Source of the DNA: an uncultured Tenacibaculum sp.
GTDB taxonomy: Bacteria > Bacteroidota > Bacteroidia > Flavobacteriales > Flavobacteriaceae
DNA: 59,135 bases
Assembly (NCBI GenBank): GCA_937922085.1
Contig: CAKZVD010000018.1
Span: 1-59,135 of the forward strand
Direction of reading: 5' to 3'
Below the pieces are notes generated by a model. The model was not told the DNA's origin. It made no database searches and worked only from the letters and a program-made list of their open reading frames with translations. Shown piece after piece: positions 55,806 to 59,135 of the stretch (the first letter of the stretch is position 1; every line of letters starts with the position of its first letter). Both the position numbers and the translations under genes were made by a program.

Positions 55806-56085
55806 TATTTTGTATTTGTTTCTGTGGTTATTGAGGAGTATTGTAATGATATTAGTTTAAGTTATAATTCATTAAAGTTAATGATTGTATTATTTACTTA
55901 TAGGGTAACAATAATAAATATTTAAGCATTTTTTAACTTATGAAGAAAGGGTTACGCATATCTTTTAAAAAGTTAAGTAAGAGTTTAATTTCTTAAAAAA
56001 TAGTATTAAAGAAAGAGTGAATTAATTAAAGTCGAATATGGTGATTATATGATTTCTCAAAAAAAAAAAAAAGAGACTACTTAGA
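55806..56085. other. Gene-poor gap before DUF6090 gene
   Basis: 280 bp of AT-rich sequence. It contains an 18-codon frame at 55940-55996 (MKKGLRISFKKLSKSLIS, strongly basic) with no supporting signals, and a run of 14 A at 56059-56072 just before the next gene. No stable hairpin is seen. Confidence 0.5.
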
Positions 56086-56862
56086 ATGAATAAAATAAAA
56101 AAGAAACATGTCTATAAATATTTGATTGAAATTATAATTATTGTTATTGGAGTTTTAATTGCATTTTATTTGACAAATTGGGGTGAAAAAATTAAGGAAA
56201 GAAAAACAGAAAAAGAAATTATTTCTCAAATATATTTTGAATTGAAAGATAATTTAATTGATTTAAAAAATGATATTGAAATTCATAAAAACTCTCTTAA
56301 TAGTCAATTAAAAGTTCAAGAATTTATAGATTCAGGCAAAATAGAAGTAGATTCTTTAATGATGGATTTTTATTGGATGACAAAAGAAGAATATATTTTT
56401 CCTAATATATCAGCTTTTGAGAATTTAAAAAATTCAGGAATGAGTATTATTAAAAATGACTCTTTGAGAGGTTTAATTACGTTAGTTTATAATAATTATT
56501 TCCCAAGAATATCTAAAGGAAACAATTTACATCCCGATATAAATAATTATTTGATTCCTTATTTTAAAAAGAATTTTAAAGTAAACAGAAATTCTAAAAT
56601 AAAATATGATTTGTTTTTGGGAGATTCTCTGAAAATTACTTTCCCAAGAGATTTAGGGAATGGAGTTAAACAAATAATAGGATATCTTCCTTTAGATATA
56701 GAAAAATTAAAAAAAGATGAGGAATTTAGATTTCTAATATCTGAAATTTTATGGTTCAGAAGGTACAAAATAGGTTATTACCAACTTTCAATAAATAATG
56801 TTAATAGTATATTGAATATTATAGAAAATGAATACGCAAAAGCTATTACTAACAAGGAATAA
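56086..56862 (+). CDS. DUF6090 family membrane-anchored protein
   Basis: 258 aa. One transmembrane segment near the N-terminus (YLIEIIIIVIGVLIAFYLTNWGEKIKERK) gives the recognisable DUF6090 start, with the Ile/Val-rich helix ending in N-W-x-E. A long helical region (EKEIISQIYFELKDNLIDLKNDIE) and a soluble part follow. The function of the family is unknown. It lies alone between a tandem-repeat gap and the disrupted DUF72 gene. Confidence 0.82.
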   Translation: MNKIKKKHVYKYLIEIIIIVIGVLIAFYLTNWGEKIKERKTEKEIISQIYFELKDNLIDLKNDIEIHKNSLNSQLKVQEFIDSGKIEVDSLMMDFYWMTKEEYIFPNISAFENLKNSGMSIIKNDSLRGLITLVYNNYFPRISKGNNLHPDINNYLIPYFKKNFKVNRNSKIKYDLFLGDSLKITFPRDLGNGVKQIIGYLPLDIEKLKKDEEFRFLISEILWFRRYKIGYYQLSINNVNSILNIIENEYAKAITNKE

Positions 56863-56989
56863 ATAATAATTTTAAGGTATTAGTTATTACATATAATCAA
56901 AAAAAATTAAGAGGACTATAAAACAAGAATAATGATGTTTTTATATTTTTCACAATTCTTACGTAATTATAAAATAGAGATAATATAAA

Positions 56990-57622
56990 ATGAAATTTGG
57001 TAAAGTTGAACATCCAGCAACTGTAGATTTTTCAATGCCTAATACGCATGAAGATACGCTTAGAGTATTATCTAAAAACAAGAATAATGCTGATTTATCG
57101 GTATATGTAGGTTGTGCCAAATGGAATAAAACAGATTTAAAAGGTTTTTATCCTAAAGGAACCAAAGACGAACTTATATATTATTCAAGTCAATTTAATT
57201 CAATAGAATTGAATGCTACGTTTTACAGACAATTTCCACCAGAACAATTTGAGAAATGGAAAAATAAAACTCCAAACGGATTTAAGTTTTTTCCTAAACT
57301 AACCCAAGAAATAAGTCATTGGAAAAGGTTAGAAGGGGGTGCTGAAATTGTAAATTATTATTTAGATGCGGCTACCCAATTAGAAGAAAAACTAGGGACT
57401 ATTTTTTTACAGTTGCATGCTAATTTTGGTCCTAAAAATTTTGATAGATTACAAAATTTTGTAGAAAGCTGGCCTAAGACTGTTCCTTTAACCGTTGAAT
57501 GCCGACATACAGATTGGTTTACAAACGAAGAAATAGCGAAAGACTTTTATACCATATTAGAAGAAAATAATGTAGCCAATACAATAGTTGATACTGCGGG
57601 TAGGAGAGATGTGGTACACTAA
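56990..57622 (+). pseudogene. DUF72 gene truncated by an integrated element
   Basis: 210 codons remain of a family normally near 290-300 residues. The kept part is typical: VYVGCAKWNKTDLKGFYPKGT, YYSSQFNSIELNATFYR, FKFFPKLTQEISH, FLQLHANFGPKNF and VPLTVECRHTDWF. In intact members the next segment reads about DTAGRRD-M-x-H-M-R-L. Here it reaches DTAGRRDVVH and then hits TAA. The C-terminal third is missing, and a serine recombinase gene follows at once. This is therefore the left half of a gene split by insertion; the right half should lie beyond the window. Confidence 0.87.
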
Positions 57623-57630
57623 TTTGTGTA
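57611..57630. other. Candidate attL junction of integrated element
   Basis: Similarity to DUF72 is lost after the codon CAC at 57617-57619. Across this point TACAC (57615-57619) and GTGTA (57626-57630) form an inverted repeat with a 6-nt centre. Serine integrases use short imperfect dyads with a central dinucleotide, so this is a plausible crossover region. The exact core cannot be fixed without the other end. Confidence 0.5.
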
Positions 57631-57668
57631 TGTTTATATTTAAGTATATTTTTACAAAAAGTTAAAGT

Positions 57669-59015
57669 ATGCTAGCTATTTATACACGCCTTTCTATTGA
57701 AGATGATGAGAATAACTCAATTGAAAATCAAATAAATGAGGGTACGCACTACGCTGTTAATAATGGTTTTAAAGATAATTTTAAAATTTATAATGAAGGT
57801 GAAGGGGTTAAAGGTAGCACAACAATAAAAAAACGTCCAAAACTATCCTTGCTAATTGAAGATATTAAAAAAGGGGGTATTAGTATTATTTATGTTAGGT
57901 ATCAATCACGTATATCTCGTAAATTAAAAATATTAGGGGAGTTTTTAGAAATTATTGAAGAATATAACATTAATTTATTTGTAGGAGATAAAGGACTCAT
58001 TGATATGAATCTTCCAAGTAATAAATTAATGATTCAATTTTTTGGTGCAATAGACGAATTTACACCAAACAACCAATCTTATCAAACAAAAAAAACACAG
58101 AGACTTAAAGCTGAACAAGGTTATGTATGGGGTGTTATACCTTATGGTTATCAATCAGACTCAATAACAAAAAAAGCAATTATTAATGAGGAAGAGAGTA
58201 GTGTAATTAAAAGAATATTTAAATTATCAAAAGAAGGATATGGTTGTGAAAAAATAGCTAAAACTTTAAATGCTGATGGAGTAGAGACTAAAATGAAAAA
58301 AATGGTAACTAATCAGTACAGTAATAAAGAATATAAAGATGAAAAAAAATATTTCAGTAAATCACAAAATAAAATAGTTAAAGTAGATAGAACTACATCA
58401 ATATGGTTATCAAAAACCATTTATGATATGTTAAAAAATACTTGGTATATAGGTCAAAGAAAATGGGGTGGTGTAGTGTATCCAGTACCACCAATTATTT
58501 CAAAAGAACTATTTAACGAAGTAAATAATAAATTGACTAATAGTAATCATAAGAAAGGTAAATCAGTAAATTATCGCTTTTTACTTAAGGGGATTATTTT
58601 TTGTGAAAAGTGTGGTCGTGCATATAATGGTAATAGAAAATATAATAACAAGAATCACAATAAAACAAGTAAGTATTCAGCTAATTATTATCAATGTGCA
58701 TCTAAACGATTAATGAAACATAATTGTGATAATTTTGGTATTAACATAACTAATTTAGAAAGCTTTATTATCTGTCATTTATTTAAAAATAAAGAACTAT
58801 CGAGTCATCTTGAAAATTTAGAAAAAAAAGATACTGCATTAATTGAAAATAAAGAAGAGTTAAATAGATTAACTGAACAAATAATTGAACAAGAGAATAT
58901 TAGAGACAACGTTGAAAAATCATTATTTGTAGAAGGCATTAATGATACTACTAGAACAAGGTTTATAAAAAAACTAAATAATGTTGAGGAACATGTTATA
59001 CCAATTATAAATTAA
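57669..59015 (+). CDS. Large serine recombinase (site-specific integrase)
   Basis: 448 aa. The N-terminal resolvase domain has the catalytic Ser9 in IYTRLSIEDD with Arg7, and the R-I-S-R region near residue 85. A recombinase domain (about 150-290, GVIPYGYQSD, GCEKIAKTLNADGV, YIGQRKWGG) is followed by a zinc ribbon with CEKCGRAYNG and YYQCASKR/HNCDN, and a final coiled-coil (LENLEKKDTALIENKEELNRL). The length is slightly short for the family (often 500 or more), so the C-terminus may be trimmed. It reads away from the disrupted DUF72 gene into the element and most likely carried out the insertion. Confidence 0.93.
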   Translation: MLAIYTRLSIEDDENNSIENQINEGTHYAVNNGFKDNFKIYNEGEGVKGSTTIKKRPKLSLLIEDIKKGGISIIYVRYQSRISRKLKILGEFLEIIEEYNINLFVGDKGLIDMNLPSNKLMIQFFGAIDEFTPNNQSYQTKKTQRLKAEQGYVWGVIPYGYQSDSITKKAIINEEESSVIKRIFKLSKEGYGCEKIAKTLNADGVETKMKKMVTNQYSNKEYKDEKKYFSKSQNKIVKVDRTTSIWLSKTIYDMLKNTWYIGQRKWGGVVYPVPPIISKELFNEVNNKLTNSNHKKGKSVNYRFLLKGIIFCEKCGRAYNGNRKYNNKNHNKTSKYSANYYQCASKRLMKHNCDNFGINITNLESFIICHLFKNKELSSHLENLEKKDTALIENKEELNRLTEQIIEQENIRDNVEKSLFVEGINDTTRTRFIKKLNNVEEHVIPIIN

Positions 59016-59135
59016 AACAAGCTTTAAATGTTTTGATGTAAAATTCAGATTTCACGATGCTCATTATATTTTCTTCGTTGATTTGGTCTTTCACTATTTT
59101 ATGCAGCCATTCTTTAAGCTCATCAATATTTTTGA
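59005..59135 (-). CDS. C-terminal end of an element gene (partial, minus strand)
   Basis: From the right edge an open minus-strand frame of at least 42 codons runs to a stop at 59005-59007. It gives a helical, charged sequence (NIDELKEWLHKIVKDQINEE... ending FKACFNL). It overlaps the end of the recombinase gene by 11 bp in convergent orientation. It is not recognised. It is probably a gene carried on the integrated element. Confidence 0.5.
   Translation of the reverse strand, partial: KNIDELKEWLHKIVKDQINEENIMSIVKSEFYIKTFKACFNL

Noticed and set aside
55940..55996. 18-codon basic peptide frame (MKKGLRISFKKLSKSLIS)
   Set aside because: Tempting as a small cationic peptide, but no promoter, ribosome site or conservation evidence is visible; short frames like this arise by chance in AT-rich DNA.

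Overview
The window is AT-rich, densely coded DNA from a member of the Bacteroidota, most likely a marine Flavobacteriaceae species of the Tenacibaculum/Polaribacter kind. Supporting marks are a monomeric NADP-isocitrate dehydrogenase next to rplS, a TonB-dependent receptor paired with a DUF4249 lipoprotein, a DUF6090 protein, a tricorn-type S41 protease, very few Shine-Dalgarno sequences, and several -7 elements of the Bacteroidota form TAnnTTTG upstream of genes. The genus is an inference; no rRNA or tRNA gene is seen.

Layout. Positions 1-3051 hold a redox/export cassette: the end of a membrane protein, a membrane-anchored thioredoxin-like protein, a small membrane protein and a C39-peptidase ABC exporter. 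Positions 3111-9009 are core functions (recN, a TPR protein, fabI) and a translationally coupled trio (DUF3050, glycosyltransferase 2, UDP-glucuronate decarboxylase-like). Positions 9132-17509 are mixed envelope and repair genes: DinB, MsrB, hydrolase, M48 lipoprotein, MFS, DUF4249 and TonB receptor. Positions 17643-25610 hold icd, rplS and trmD, with rplS and trmD separated by about 4.5 kb of accessory genes. Positions 25755-31717 are a nine-gene leftward directon (four GNATs, DinB, DJ-1, PNPOx-like, ATP-grasp, a duplicated-domain protein). It diverges from a MocR/PdxR-type regulator, with a candidate operator between them. Positions 33307-39440 hold RluA, small hypothetical genes and a large tricorn protease.

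Positions 39757-44167 encode a LodA-like tryptophylquinone oxidase, its LodB-like flavoprotein and a third protein I do not recognise; this is the best candidate here for an incompletely described system. An intact IS4-family element (44265-45652, 9-bp target duplication) sits just beyond it. It lies between the end of a leftward operon (His/Cys-rich protein, TonB receptor, lipoprotein; probable metal uptake) and the terminator that this operon apparently once shared with the oxidase cluster. Positions 49362-53622 encode two amidohydrolase-family proteins in which two of three modules have lost the HxH metal site.

At the right edge a DUF72 gene breaks off inside its conserved GRRD-x-x-H motif. 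A large serine recombinase starts 46 bp after the resulting premature stop codon, so the left end of an integrated element, probably continuing beyond the window, is visible at about 57615.
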